From Unio delphinus (taxonomy: Eukaryota; Mollusca; Bivalvia; Unionida; Unionidae): 64,000 bases of DNA. Location: positions 171,461-235,460 of the forward strand of contig JAQISU010000183.1 of NCBI GenBank assembly GCA_029339505.1, given 5' to 3'. Numbering within the stretch: position 1 is the stretch's first letter; each line of letters starts with the position of its first letter. The notes below the pieces were generated by a model, which saw only the letters and a list, made by a program, of their open reading frames with translations, ran no database searches and had not been told where the DNA came from. The translations under genes were made by a program, and so were the position numbers. This document shows, in pieces, positions 11,241 to 22,841 of the stretch.

Positions 11241-12197
11241 CTTGGAACATGTGATTTAGGAACAAAAACAGACGGCAATTCATTTTCTTTTGCACATAAC
11301 CATTTAAGATTTTTTTTATAATCAAAGTACAATAAAAATATTTGCTATTAATGCTTTTGAAAAGTATCCCAAAATTAAAATTGGACTCCTTGAAACTCCT
11401 CCTGTATTTAACATATTTATTAATTGGACTTAATGAGAATCTGGAAAAGGAAATCATAGATGAAACTGTATTGTGTCTGTATTCATTCAGTATTTATCTA
11501 CTATTGTATGACATACATCCAAATCCAGGATAGGTTCAATATTAGTTATGTATTATTTTGAAATGCCGATGCAATGATTGATTGTACAAAGATTTTGCCA
11601 TTAATATTTCCACGTTTTCTTTTCTGTTGTCACATTATTCCTTATACGTCATACTTTCTTGATTCAGACCTCTTTCTAGTTAGACAAAATGTTGTATGCA
11701 TTAAATATTGTTTTGCACTTAAGTTTCTTATATTATGTATCTAGTGTAGTGAACGTGAAGTTTAAGATAACAATCTACCTGTATTCATTAAGACAGTAAT
11801 TTGATTTTAAACGGCGCACCAGCACACTTAGGCTATTTAGCGCCATACAGTAGGTTCTACTTATACATGTTTAAAATATTAAAAGGTCTTATATCGACCA
11901 GCGACATAGAATACCAAATAGTTCAAAGTAAAATGGTAAGATGTTGGTAAAAGTAAAATATGAAGCTTGTATTTTAAAGAATATAGCACAGTGTCTTAGT
12001 TTTTGTATTCTTTGTAAATAATTGAAAAGATGGCATCAGAAAAATATAGCCTCTTGTCATCAATTTTTATCTGGAATAAATGTATATTGTTAGACCAAAA
12101 CAGTTACTTTTGGTATCCTTGCCACCATCAGAAGATCACTCCTGTATTCATTATTAAATAGAGCAAGGGTTGAATCCAACATTTACTTTTTAATTTT

Positions 12198-12198
<1 letters not shown>
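11241..12198. other. Intergenic, part of a degenerate repeat
   Basis: No gene is seen. A phrase around 11755-11800 (ACAATCTACCTGTATTCATT) recurs several times at 12820-13110, so this region holds an outlying copy of that repeat. Confidence 0.45.
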
Positions 12199-12291
<93 letters not shown>

Positions 12292-12302
12292 CACACACAC
12301 AT
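12199..12302. repeat. (AT)n-(CA)n microsatellite
   Basis: About 85 nt of AT repeats followed by CA repeats. Confidence 0.95.
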
Positions 12303-12819
12303 TCATTAGTGTTTGGGTAATACAAATACTCTAATGATGTTTTACACAATATTAACTAATTAACTATTCTTCTTGAAAATTACTAAGACATTTATTCTTA
12401 ATCATGATATAATGATTCAATTATTTTATGTAAATACATTATTTTTGTGATAACTGCCTGTGTTGGCTATGAATGTTGATGAGTATTGTCAACGGTACAT
12501 ACATGGACAGGTGATCAAAGCAATTACCTTTAGAATGTAACAATCCAGAATTTGATGGTGTTTGTGACCATGTTGTAATGAGATTGTGATGGAAAACAGG
12601 GTGTAGCCATTGGAACAGAAGCAAATGGACAAATATCTCCACATAGTGGAGCAGGTTGTAAGCGTGACACCAACTGTCTCTGTCACAAGTCATAAATGCT
12701 CCCACTCACTGCATTCATTTAACAAGGAAATAAAAACAACAGATATTCGTTCCATGAATATATATTATTATGTATGTGACATATTTAAATGACAAGATAT
12801 AGCTGAAAAACAAGTTATT

Positions 12820-13125
12820 ACAAACATGATGTTTATGTAACAATCTAGCTGTATTAAGTAAGCAAATAGTGTGATGAAAGGCTTTGTATTGCAAACATGG
12901 AGTTTAAGATGACAAACTACCTGTATTCAGTTAGACAGTACATGTATTATGTTGAAGGACTACATATTGTGAACATAGCATTTAAGATGAAAATCTACTG
13001 GTATTCATCAAACCATTAGTATGATGTAAAACATTGTGAACATGAGGTTTAAAATGACAATCTACATGTATTCAGTTTGTCAGTATTATAATGAAAAAAT
13101 ACATAATCTACATGTATTCACAGTT
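12820..13125. repeat. Degenerate tandem array, unit about 70-80 bp
   Basis: Four to five diverged units share the order 'aacat(g)...gtttaagatgaca..ctac.tgtattca.t'. They contain the recurring phrases TTTAAGATGACA and CTACATGTATTCA. There is no coding content. Confidence 0.6.
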
Positions 13126-13379
13126 GTTGCCTCATTTAGCAGAAAAAGTATTTTTTCCATGTTTCCCAGGTATCACATTCATGATTGGCTTTTTAAACTT
13201 AAAAGTAGCTTAAAAATGTGTTTCCCTTTACCAAATTAGATTAATATTCTCTTATCAAGCAGCATGCCAATTTCTAATTATTTGCATTATGAGTGAAGCC
13301 CTGGAAAAGCACTGTGGGACAGCCAGCATTGGCGGGCGTAACATGACCAACCTACGGCAGACAACATTGATGGGCTGGC

Positions 13380-13535
13380 TGGCAGTTAGGGCTGTCAAAA
13401 ACCACGGAAAACTTACCCGGATACCCGTTGCGCCGTTTAACGGGTACCCGGGTACCCGTTAGAACATGAAAGACATGTACAACCCTTGAGCAACAATTTT
13501 TTTCCCCCAATAAATTACGCGTTACGCGTAATCGT
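13380..13535. repeat. Two strong palindromes, possibly ends of a hAT-like element
   Basis: A 22-bp perfect palindrome at 13439-13460 is built on GGGTACCCGGGTACCC. A second palindrome at 13514-13532 (ATTACGCGT-T-ACGCGTAAT) lies 53 bp away. TAGGGCTGTCAAA at about 13386 resembles a hAT-type terminus, but I could not find a matching opposite end or target-site duplication. Confidence 0.45.
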
Positions 13536-14059
13536 ATATGGATTACGCTTTTTTGGTATATCCACCTTCCAGAAATCTCGTTTATATTAACATTACATTA
13601 ATCCCACAGACCGTATTTTTAGAAAAGACGGCTTTACGTAACTACAATATAAGAGTAATCTTGTCCGAGGAATTGTACTTTCCTACAGTAACATGTTCTA
13701 TTTATAGCAAACCTTGTTTTACTTTTCCACGAATTCTATTTATAGCATCTGTATGGCTGAGTGAGTAGAGAACAGACTATATTTATTTATGTGGCTACTA
13801 TATAATATGTCTAAATTATATGTACAACAACTTTTGGAACTTTGCTTTGTGTCGTTATCACGTGACGGTATGACCTAGGTTGCGAGATTTGTGTAGTCAC
13901 GTGACTAGAAATGCAAATAGCCAGATCCGGGACAAATTCCAGCAATGATGTACTTTCGTCTCGTCTGTAAGCAGATTAAAGGCATAACAAATGCTATGCT
14001 CACGATTTTGGAGAAAATAAATCATATTCCTATCGATTTCATGCTGGTATATCTCGATG

Positions 14060-14345
14060 ATTTATAAAGGGAAAGGAGACAGAACTGATTTTTAAAAAAA
14101 AAATGGAGGCCCATCTCACTCCTTAACACAGATTACAAAATACTAAGTAGAATGTTAGCGAATAGGGTTAAACACGATAGTAAACACTAATCAAACATGC
14201 GGTGGTAAAGATAGAAGCATACTTAACAATATACTTAACATTAGGACTATTATAGATTTCATAAATGGGTCAAACTCGAAATGTGCTATGGTACTTTTGG
14301 ACCAGGAGAAAGCTTTTGTGTCGCTCCATTCTATCAATTGTGTAT
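14060..14345 (+). pseudogene. LINE reverse transcriptase fragment (Tx1/L1-like)
   Basis: On the plus strand about 14100-14165 reads WRPISLLNTDYKILSRMLAN, the classic block of non-LTR reverse transcriptases. It is followed, in broken frames, by a stretch resembling the 'RSI.NNI..IR.IIDFIN' helix. The final motif, a LDQEKAF-like segment, is at about 14300-14320. The fragment is short, frameshifted and lacks the YADD motif. Confidence 0.65.
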
Positions 14346-16859
14346 AGTCAAGTCAGTCCTAAAGGGGAAAACCTGACACACAAAATTCTAAGATAAGAAA
14401 ATGTGCAAAAATTCTAATTTAAACAAAAAGGGTGCTGAAAAAAAGAAAAGATCAATATAAATTGCTAACAAAAAAGTAAACTGCAATGAAAATGTCTAAT
14501 TCAGTAGTGTACAGGTAGTATCTACTGGGTCACTTGTGAGTACATGCCCACCGCAACTCCTTATACCTATAGTTAATCCAAATTAGTTCACTCCAGTGGA
14601 TTTTCTTGCGGTCTATTTTGTGCGTGCCATTTTGATTGTGATACAGACTAAGTAGACTTCTTAACTTCATATTATTCCCTGCTTGTTCTCGAGTTTGGTA
14701 CTTTAGCTACCTCGACCCTGGACTCTCTTAATTCGAAGGTTATTTGCTTTCTTTCTTTCTTAATGTTTATTTTGGTGGGCCAAAGTTTTTTTTTATATAA
14801 TGGCTTTGGTTGATCTGTGGGGGCTGAAGACTTTGTGCGTTTCATGGATTTGGGTCGAGTTATTGTCACCTTATATTTCTTGATTCCCATTTAATGAATT
14901 TGGCTACTTGCTGACAAATGCTGAACAATATAACAATGGTGTTTTCTCTAGGGTGAATACTTTTGAAATTGCCCCCGTTGATCTTAGGTAATTGTGACAA
15001 TGCTATTATCACTAATTTTATTAGTGCGTGTTTCTTTGCATGACATACACAGAGTTATTTTGTATGGTGTTCCTATTGTTTCTTGAAGCTGTATTCTTGA
15101 TTGAATGCTTAATTACTGTCTCCTTTCGTGGTGTTACTGCCTTTGGGTTGGATATTAGTTGTATTACTATTTCCGGTTTCCTCAGTTGTGACTTTTAACT
15201 TTTATGTATTATTTGATTGAATTGCATTTTGGTTTGTTTTTGGCTGTTTACTGCTGACATAATGTACCTTTTCCCTGTTGATTCCCATTAATATTGAGTG
15301 GTTTCTTGGTAATCCGGGGGTTGGACTCAATCCTTGGCTGCTTCCTTTTGCCAGTTCTTTTTGTTTCTGGTTAAGGAGAGCTCTGTTTGGCAGGGATTAA
15401 TTGATTCGAAAGACTTTTTCCCTCAACATTCTAAGATGTTTCTGAGGATGTTGTGATTATAATCGCTTGGGCTCAATGGGAGAAACAGCGCCCGTATGTT
15501 GTGGTGGTTGGCGCTGCGTTTGTGTCATTACCACAGGCTTTATCTCGCAGGTCTGATACATCATCAAATGTGGCAATAACGCATTTATCGTTTTATCTTC
15601 CTTTTCTTTATTTGCTCTAGATTCGCTTCTTCCTGTATCACCTCTTCTTACATTGCCTCCATGGTTGTACGTCCAAGACGCGACGAGCATATTCCAGATA
15701 CATCTAGAGCTTCAAAGGTCGTGTTGCCTGTTCATTTTCGGGTCTGAACGCGTCAATGAAGGGTAGCCAGACTGACTAACTAACTTCTTACATTAACGCC
15801 TCTCTCGCCCATTCGGGTATGCGCGGCATGTTTGTGGATTAGCGGGCTGATTCATTAATTGCGTTTTTTTTTAAGTGTCTAATACCTCCCGCATTTATGC
15901 ACAGAAAGTGTGCGGGTCAAATTTGTCCCTTTCCGGAGCATTAATACTCCACGGGACATATGATGGGCGGGAATAGAAACACACATGTGATCATTAAAGT
16001 ATGTATCTAGTATGAGACGCTTATTGGGATCCATCCATTCATAGCACTAACTTGTAGAAATCGGCTTGCCATTGATGGTAGATGCCCTACACCCTGATTT
16101 TATTTCTGTACATTTTTTGTCGAATGTGTGACGTGTTTGTCAGTTGTTCTTGTAACTATTGTTGTATCTGAAAGAAACGTGCACTGTCAGTTGGATTTTG
16201 GCAACACAATATAAATTTTGAACTCCCGTATCGTCCTCATGATGGGCTGCATTGTAGTAAATATTACCCTAAAGACTCTCCGTCAAGGATCTCTTCAATA
16301 AATCACCAACTGTTCACCGATACTTCTCTTGGATCCATGGGGTTTGGAAACTACTTGACGGGTCCGACGGGCCACATGAGTAGGAGCAGATAGTGGCGGT
16401 GGTGGTAAATGGATCACATGTTCTTGCTTTCTTTTCCACTTTGGGTTTCCGTTTTTTCTATAATTCTGCCGAAGAAGGTGTTGACGTCATCTTTTTGATT
16501 ACCCATGCTTTGGGTACTTCTCGTTGGGGTGTGGGGAAAGAGATTAAGGAGCACGCTTTAATATTACTAGTGACTGGAGCATACGAAATTTGAAAAACTT
16601 TTTTTCATGTGTCCTTTTCTTCCATCTTTGTGATTGCGTCTGTCTTGTTCACTGTGGTTGTTGGTTGGCTTTTCATTATGGCCTTGAAATATTTCAATGT
16701 CGGTTTTGCTGTTTCGTCTAAAACTTTCTGGTGAAAGAGTTGACAACATTGTGAAACGTGGCCATAACGTTTCGATGTTTCAGTTTTTGACAAGTCAGTG
16801 CGATCCATCAGCGCTTGTAGAGAATGATTTTCCATGCGGGTTCCAGAAGATTGCTGCTT
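14346..16859. other. Mostly uncharacterised; weak minus-strand frames
   Basis: Minus-strand open stretches at 14672-14890, 15457-15690 and 16605-16835 are rich in Lys, Arg, Ser and Thr and could be pieces of a LINE ORF1 belonging with the fragment at 14060-14345. No zinc knuckle or recognisable fold is visible, so no gene is called. Confidence 0.3.
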
Positions 16860-16918
16860 TGATTAGAGTTGTTAAGATTGATTAGAGTTGTTAAGACTGA
16901 TCAGAGTTGTTAAGACTA
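16860..16918. repeat. Short tandem repeat, 3 units of about 18-19 bp
   Basis: The phrase GATTAGAGTTGTTAAGA is repeated three times with minor changes. Confidence 0.8.
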
Positions 16919-17195
16919 CCATTAAAACTTGTTTTATTTGTAGGTATATTTCAACGACGGATCTGAAAGAAGATATCTAAAATAATTTCTGCATAAAATA
17001 GTATACAATTGTTTCAGTCATGTTTGAAAACTCAAGTTTATATTTCTTATTCCAATGAAACATTATGCAACAAAGATTTGGCAGAAAATGATGATTGTAC
17101 ATTTAGGAACGTAGTTTTCACAGCAAGAACACGATATATGTTTGTAGTTCTTGGAGAGATGAACACTGAGAAAATGATACCGTAATCTTTAATGG

Positions 17196-17252
17196 CATGT
17201 TAATGAATTCTACGATGCAGTAGTCTTAAATGGCATGTTAATGAATTCTACT
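17196..17252. repeat. Direct duplication of a 26-bp phrase
   Basis: The phrase AATGGCATGTTAATGAATTC with flanking bases occurs twice in succession within this stretch. Confidence 0.7.
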
Positions 17253-17648
17253 CATTTTTATAGTCGATGAGATATAAGGCTGCGATCCAAGAAAATAAAC
17301 TGGGTGGATATCTTTTCTAACTACAAATAATTTTTGAAGTCGATGTTTTCCCACTTCACGCGTTCTTGAATGAAGAATGCTTTCGATATTGTGCACGTCT
17401 TTCATCTTGACCACTCGTTGTAACTCAGCCAAGTAAACAGTTTCTTTCAGCACTAACTACGTCTTTTGTTTTCTTCTTCTGGTGTTTTGAAACTCAAAAC
17501 AGCGAATCAAACATTAACATTTCGTTTCCAGATTTCACTTCTTCTGGAGAAAATCTGATGCTATTAATGATACAGTTGATTGTAAGCTTTGTCGAGAATT
17601 GGTAACTCGTATGTGGTGTTTCAGAGTATGATGATGTGTCAAATATAT

Positions 17649-17698
17649 CCACATACCTTCTTATCCACATACCTTCTTATCCACATACCTTCTTCAAA
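17649..17698. repeat. Tandem repeat, 17-bp unit x3
   Basis: TATCCACATACCTTCT is repeated three times in tandem. Confidence 0.85.
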
Positions 17699-17699
17699 G

Positions 17700-18742
17700 C
17701 TCCTTGAAGACTTAACATACTAGCTTTTTCATGATTTTCAGTGAATAAAACATTAACGTCTTCTGTTCAATTCTTTTTAAATGCCTGTTTCAGAAATTTT
17801 ATGCCTTTGTATGCTTGCCATCGTAGAGTGTGTTAACCAGTTTATTTCAGGACAAGTTTAAAAGATTACGTTAATTCATAACTTGTGAAGAAGTCAAGGA
17901 ACTTCCCATGCTGATTTTAAAATCACATCAATACCACAAGACAAATATATGTAACCTTCATTGTACGAAATGAGAGAAAAAAATTGTCATCAAACGTATT
18001 TGTAACATGTAATTTTTGTTGCTATAACCTTTATTTTGCATCACACAGGACTTAAAACTTAAAAGTTTGATTTCAGCGGCGCGATAAAAGGTTTGAATTC
18101 CACTGTACCCATCGGTATTAGCAGTATTGTTGCAAATTCTGGTTAAATGTGTATCCATGTTGCCTCAAAAACGGAAATACATTTAAAATCATGTCCATCT
18201 AAATTTAACCCCTGTCAAACACAAACAGTGTATAGTGTCATTGTAACGTCAATCGGCTATGGTCGATGTCAGAAACAGACTATACTGGTCCGGGTCAACA
18301 AAAAGTCGGTCGTTTGTATTTTGATAGTTTGATTGCGTAATGTAATTTTACAGTTATTTTGCTTTTGCTCAAATACATATCCATGTCGGCATAACTTATC
18401 AACTTGTATTTTGATTTCAACTAATTCATTTCAAGCTTGGAAGCGGTTTAGCTTATGATTGGATTTACCAATTAACACTCATTCCTTTACAGTACCAGAG
18501 AGTAACTAGAGGAAACAAAAACAATGTGATGTAAAGAAAGAGAACTACAACTTCTCTCCCTCCCTCCCTAACCCAACCCTTAACATTCACCAGCATGCAT
18601 TACAAAACAAATACACATTCTAATGACATAGTTTCAACAACTCTGGATAAAAGTTTTGAGAACAGTACGTTACACAAAAAGTAATGTGACCTAGTTTCAT
18701 TTTCCCTTCCAGGAAGCCCACTACGTTTTAAGCGTCAGTTAC
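17700..18742. other. Intergenic, nothing supported
   Basis: AT-rich, with short chance frames. A C/T-rich stretch lies at about 18555-18580. Confidence 0.4.
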
Positions 18743-18787
18743 AGGACAGGACCTTGGTATAGAGTACAGGACCTTGGTATAGAGTAC
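18743..18787. repeat. Tandem duplication, 21-bp unit x2
   Basis: ACAGGACCTTGGTATAGAGT is repeated twice back to back. Confidence 0.85.
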
Positions 18788-18925
18788 ACCGAAAATGTGT
18801 ACAAGGCTCTTGTCGATGTTTCTTATGACTCAGACTGTAACTCGAGAATTTCTCTCTCGTTAGTTGTAGTCAAGCCTATAATTGAATATTACTCTTTAGA
18901 GCATGTACATTTCATATGGCTTCAA

Positions 18926-18929
<4 letters not shown>

Positions 18930-18961
<32 letters not shown>
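18930..18961. repeat. (GT)n microsatellite
   Basis: An uninterrupted GT tract. Confidence 0.95.
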
Positions 18962-18964
<3 letters not shown>

Positions 18965-19017
18965 AACGATGATTTATGAGTGAATTCCTGCAAATCTGCA
19001 CGCTTTATGGATGTCAC

Positions 19018-19111
19018 AATAAAGTAAAATAGTATAAAAAATTAAGCTGTGTGCAAAGTTGCATATCTGAATTTGCACACAGCTTAACTTTTTATACTAT
19101 TTTACTTTATT
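19018..19111. repeat. Foldback hairpin, 40-bp arms
   Basis: The arms 19018-19057 and 19072-19111 are reverse complements with one mismatch, separated by a 14-nt loop. It may be a small foldback transposon or a hairpin RNA precursor. There is no coding content. Confidence 0.85.
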
Positions 19112-19692
19112 TTATTTTAAGTTGTATATCTGAATTGAAAGTGTAAAGAGTTACATAGACAGATTAATCAACAGTGTAAAACGTTAAATTGACAGATTGA
19201 TAGGCAGGATGTTTTTTCTCCTGATAGATTACATAACGATGTAATCCACTTCAAAAGAACAAACTTTTAGCCGACGTATTACGTTTTCAATAATTCATTA
19301 AAAAGTTCAGCATTTTTGTTTCCATTAAGAAATGATCAGATCTAAGACTGATTTCCTAAACAGAAGGCATAATTATTTTAAATTGTTTAAAATCTTTCAT
19401 TAAAACGACAAAACAGATGAGCTAAATGGTTTGCTTTTCTTTTCGATACACCACACGGACATTAAAATCTCAACATCCAAATGTAGAACAGCCTTCCGTA
19501 TCTCTCAGTAGGGCAATATCAAATACGTACCCAATGGTGTCTGTATCTCTATACTGGACAACATCATATATGTACCCAGCAGTGCATTACATTTAACTAC
19601 ATGTTTCTGAGGGGTTTTCTTTATTTAAAAATCGTACCTCAGTATGTATGGAAATACATATGACTATACTGTGTGTGCATGTTGGAATTTTA

Positions 19693-19960
19693 ACGTGCCT
19701 GAGTGGTCTACGACGCTCTTCCTTACCATCACTGCCATCTGATCTCTATCCGCGTTGGACCGAGTCTCGGGCATGTGTTGCTACGTGAAAAGCTTGTCAG
19801 TAGCTTTCCGTGGGTCAGTGGGTTTTGTTTTTTCGTTTGTTTGTTGTTGGTTTTTTTTTTGGTTTTTTTGTTTTTACCGCGTTCTTCCTTTACTAGTTAT
19901 TCTGACCGCCATGTATAGCCTATTATGCGCTGAAAATTTCGCGTTAAACCAACGACAAGT
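19693..19960 (+). mobile_element. tRNA-derived SINE, plus orientation
   Basis: The head GTGCCTGAGTGGTCTACG corresponds to the A-box side, with a B-box-like GGACCGAGTCTC about 50 nt later. The body shares TAGCTTTCCGTGGGTC and CCATGTATAGC with the other family copies. The tail is GCGTTAAACCAACGACAAG. An internal T/G-rich expansion (19830-19880) lengthens the copy. Confidence 0.75.
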
Positions 19961-20009
19961 ATGAGGACTGTATTCTTGAGATACGCGGTATTACGTTGTT
20001 TCAAAGATG

Positions 20010-20560
20010 GCCGGCGTAAAACAAGAAGAAGAATTCCAGTTCGCCCATTATCTCCCTTTCCGGTAAACAGTTTAAAAATTCGGCCGTTAGTTTAGATAAC
20101 CTGGTGTAAATCCCTATTAAATCATCAACCTTTGTGTCAACTATCCCAGATCTACCACTGCGTATTGCATTATGCAACGCCCAATCAGTAGGACCACGGG
20201 AAAAGCGCACAGAAATAGTTGATTTCATCAACGATCAGAATATCTACATCTTTTTCCTGACAGAAGCATAGCTAAAAACATCAGGCGATGAGCCCAAGTG
20301 AGCGGATCTAACACCCACTGGTTACTCCATTAAGTCGTTCCCAGACACTCTCGCGGAGGCGGAGTTGCTGTCATTACAAAGAATTCCATGATAAAATATC
20401 TTAAACACAAAAAAAAACTTCAATTTCTGCCACACACCGGTTGAACTAGTCTAAACAACACTCACAATGGAACAAAGATAAGTCCATTTTATTCTGCCTC
20501 TACCGCCCTCCTCCTAGTCGGAAAAACAAGCTGACTGAATCCTTCTTTTTGGAGCAATTT
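20010..20560 (+). pseudogene. LINE endonuclease fragment (CR1/Jockey-like)
   Basis: In broken plus-strand frames the N-terminal part of an apurinic-type endonuclease can be read. The segments are LCNAQSV, EIVDFINDQNIYIFFLTEA (where ETWL would be usual), TPTGYSIKSFP, and downstream FCLYRPPPSRKNKLTESFF. This order matches the endonuclease of CR1/L2/Jockey-type LINEs. Several stops and frame changes show that it is dead. A SINE remnant follows at once. Confidence 0.65.
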
Positions 20561-20562
20561 CC

Positions 20563-20612
20563 CAATCTCCGTAACAGAGAGCACTTTAGACCACTCGGCC
20601 ACTCGGAGCCCC
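20563..20612 (-). mobile_element. SINE head remnant
   Basis: The phrase CCGTAACAGAGAGCACTTTA followed by GACCACTCGGCCACTCG is the tRNA-like head of the SINE family in minus orientation. The rest is absent. It lies 30 bp from the Polinton insertion point. Confidence 0.65.
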
Positions 20613-20642
20613 TGAACATATCGATGTAATAATTGTTCATTA

Positions 20643-20648
20643 AGTTAA
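20643..20648. repeat. Target-site duplication, left copy (AGTTAA)
   Basis: It matches 35957-35962. The last A overlaps the first base of the terminal inverted repeat, so the duplication may be 5 or 6 bp. Confidence 0.75.
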
Positions 20649-20970
20649 GCAGCAGAGGGGGTGAATCGGACAACCTTTTTCCGGATATTTTTGATTATAC
20701 CCTTAAAACGGCAAATAGAACCTTCCTGCGAAAACTCATTTTTTAACCAGAAAAAAAATAAGTCTCCATTTGACAAATAGACCCTTAGTGATTTTTGTCT
20801 GAAAACATGAGTTTTCGCAGGTGATACTTTATTCGCGTTTTCGTTGATTAATCATAAATGTCGCAATGATGCTGTGACTCACCCCCTCTGCTGCTAATGG
20901 TTTACGGTGAAAATCGTCCGATTTACCCTCTCTGCTGCTAATGATTTCAACCGAATATTTTATCAAGTCC
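20648..20970 (+). repeat. Polinton left terminal inverted repeat, 323 bp
   Basis: It begins AGCAGCAGAGGGGGTGAATC and is near-identical to the reverse complement of 35590-35912. It contains a nested 15-bp inverted repeat (20725-20739 with 20807-20821). Two further inverted copies of the terminal AGCAGCAGAG motif end at 20899 and 20939. Its inner edge copies the last codons of the ATPase gene from the other end. Confidence 0.95.
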
Positions 20971-21006
20971 GGTCCTAGGGCGAAAATCCTTTCAGGATGA
21001 AAGTCT

Positions 21007-22377
21007 TTACGATTTCACAAACAGACTAATTTGTAAAACCTCCTCTTGTAAATCAATCAGATTATTAGACTGGTCAGTGAGTTTGAAATTAATTCTGGTT
21101 AATGAATTATTATGACATCGCATATAGACTGGATTCACCGGAGACTCAATAATTAGAAACCCTGGAGGAGCTGTTGGTGCAAATGAATACAAAATATATC
21201 CTTGCTGAGCTCGATTTGATCGTTCTAAATTTATTTGATAGCTTCCTTCGATAACATCACACACTAAATATATCGCTATCACCGATGAAATATTCACATT
21301 GAACGGAGCAATATGCCTGCCACCACCATCTGGGTCATTATTATGTTTGAGGATTTTTATTTCCTGTGATGGTGTTTTTTTCCATGCATCATGAATTATT
21401 TTAAAACCAACATCGATGGCATCACTGAGATGTTTTGTTAGTTGTGGTACGTTATATCCTGGTAGTTTGAATGTTGGAATATCTTCTATGCGGATCTTAT
21501 AGTCTGTTGCAAATAAATCTCTTGTTTTAGGATTACTATCACCTAATACCTCTTGAATGATTTGCGCATTAAATGTTTCCATGTCATTGATGATTTTGTT
21601 ACATGTTTCTACAACGCTGATAAATTCATCTCGGGTGAGAGTGCCGGATCTAAGGGATATAAACAACAACGAAATATCGCTATTCATCGCTCCGAAATTT
21701 ACAGTGATGTCATCCGGTCGAAGATAGTGGTAGATCTTCTTAGTGGGAGGATCTACCAATTCAAGAAAAAAATACAATTTATCATAATCTTGATAACTCT
21801 TTACTTCATTGACGGGTTTTATCCTGTCGGTGATATAATCAGTTTTTTGTGGTTCAGGTAGTAATTTAATGGTTTTTTCCCGGGGTGGGATTTCAGGCCA
21901 TCCTAGTACGGTTCTAATAGAACTCTGATATATATCTACGACATATCCTTCTGTGCTTATTTCAATGGCAGATGATAGTGTTGGCTCATGAACTGTTATA
22001 GCTATTTTTGATTCTTTTCCAGTAATCGATTTTATTCTACGTTGCAATTCATTATTGATTTGTTCGATTTGGTATGACCCTGTTGGTATGGAAACAACGT
22101 TCCAGTCTGGGGTACCGTCGTCTTTATTCTTATTTGCAAATACCAGTGAATTATTGGGTTGTTGACCACCAAATGATTTTGACCTAATATTTGGCCAACT
22201 GTGGTATACTCGTAATTTTGCTAACGCTATCTCCTTCACTGGGACCGGAGAGGGGAAATTCACACTGAATTCTGGATTCGTTGATGTTATTGAGATCATG
22301 CTTGTTTGTACTGGGTTTGTGTTCTCCACTATTTGTTGAAGTAATTCCATCTGTGTTGTCATTGTTATTATACTCAT
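21007..22377 (-). CDS. Polinton penton-like minor capsid protein (putative)
   Basis: This 456-codon frame is likely the single-jelly-roll (penton-type) minor capsid protein. The N-terminal module (NPEFSVNFPSPVPVKEIALA, then IPTGSYQIEQINNELQRRI) is typical of a beta-rich protein that accompanies Polinton capsid genes. The C-terminal block (VIAIYLVCDVIEGSYQINL to TRINFKLTDQSNNLIDL) has the strand pattern I associate with penton-like proteins. The central part is helical. Alternative starts lie at 22350 and 22299. The first 194 nt overlap the end of the membrane-protein gene, so one of these starts, or a shorter neighbour, is more natural. It is the leftmost gene, ending 36 bp from the TIR. The penton assignment is tentative. 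Confidence 0.6.
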   Translation of the reverse strand: MSIITMTTQMELLQQIVENTNPVQTSMISITSTNPEFSVNFPSPVPVKEIALAKLRVYHSWPNIRSKSFGGQQPNNSLVFANKNKDDGTPDWNVVSIPTGSYQIEQINNELQRRIKSITGKESKIAITVHEPTLSSAIEISTEGYVVDIYQSSIRTVLGWPEIPPREKTIKLLPEPQKTDYITDRIKPVNEVKSYQDYDKLYFFLELVDPPTKKIYHYLRPDDITVNFGAMNSDISLLFISLRSGTLTRDEFISVVETCNKIINDMETFNAQIIQEVLGDSNPKTRDLFATDYKIRIEDIPTFKLPGYNVPQLTKHLSDAIDVGFKIIHDAWKKTPSQEIKILKHNNDPDGGGRHIAPFNVNISSVIAIYLVCDVIEGSYQINLERSNRAQQGYILYSFAPTAPPGFLIIESPVNPVYMRCHNNSLTRINFKLTDQSNNLIDLQEEVLQISLFVKS

Positions 22378-22828
22378 GATGTATTTCTAATTTTGACATC
22401 GCAGAATCGTAAATACCTACCATCGCTGAAAACTCACTCTCTGATATAATTGTATCATCGAGAGATGACGATATCAATGAGGATAATTGCGAGTATGCAG
22501 TGGACACAACATGAAATTGAATTATGTAGTCTTGTAGTTTCCGTTGGCTGCATGATGATATTTTTTTTGTTATTATTGAAATTATTCCAGCGATTGTTGT
22601 TGCCGCAGAAATGCAAATTGGAACAGCTATCGGGGCCATCATTGTCACTGAAGACAGTATAATACCTGCTCCGGTGATTACACCACTCACAGCGTACACA
22701 GTAACATCAATTGCGGTAATTCTCCTGCGATATTTTTTAATTTTCATTGCATACTCCTCAGACAGGGTTTTGAGTCTATTTTGATACTCTCTGACATGAT
22801 CATAGCGATATTGCGATGATGAAATCAT
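22184..22828 (-). CDS. Polinton membrane protein, two hydrophobic segments
   Basis: This 214-aa protein has a basic, helical N-terminus (residues 1-37, ending KKYRRR). A long hydrophobic region follows at about 40-90 (AVSGVITGAGIILSSV, then VPICISAATTIAGIISII), forming two transmembrane segments, and then a polar helix. Such proteins recur next to the penton-like gene in Polintons and may act in the virion membrane or in entry, but I know of no assigned function. The last 65 or so residues are Asn/Ser-rich, overlap the next gene in another frame, and may reflect a late frame change. A palindromic motif ACGCTAGCGT lies 14 bp upstream of the ATG, shared with another gene of this block. Confidence 0.65.
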   Translation of the reverse strand: MISSSQYRYDHVREYQNRLKTLSEEYAMKIKKYRRRITAIDVTVYAVSGVITGAGIILSSVTMMAPIAVPICISAATTIAGIISIITKKISSCSQRKLQDYIIQFHVVSTAYSQLSSLISSSLDDTIISESEFSAMVGIYDSAMSKLEIHHEYNNNDNTDGITSTNSGEHKPSTNKHDLNNINESRIQCEFPLSGPSEGDSVSKITSIPQLAKY

Positions 22829-22841
22829 TTTTATTTTAAAT

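Noticed and set aside
15457..16835. Minus-strand Lys/Ser-rich frames as a host gene or LINE ORF1
   Set aside because: No conserved motif is visible and the frames cannot be joined with confidence. They are mentioned only as an uncharacterised stretch.
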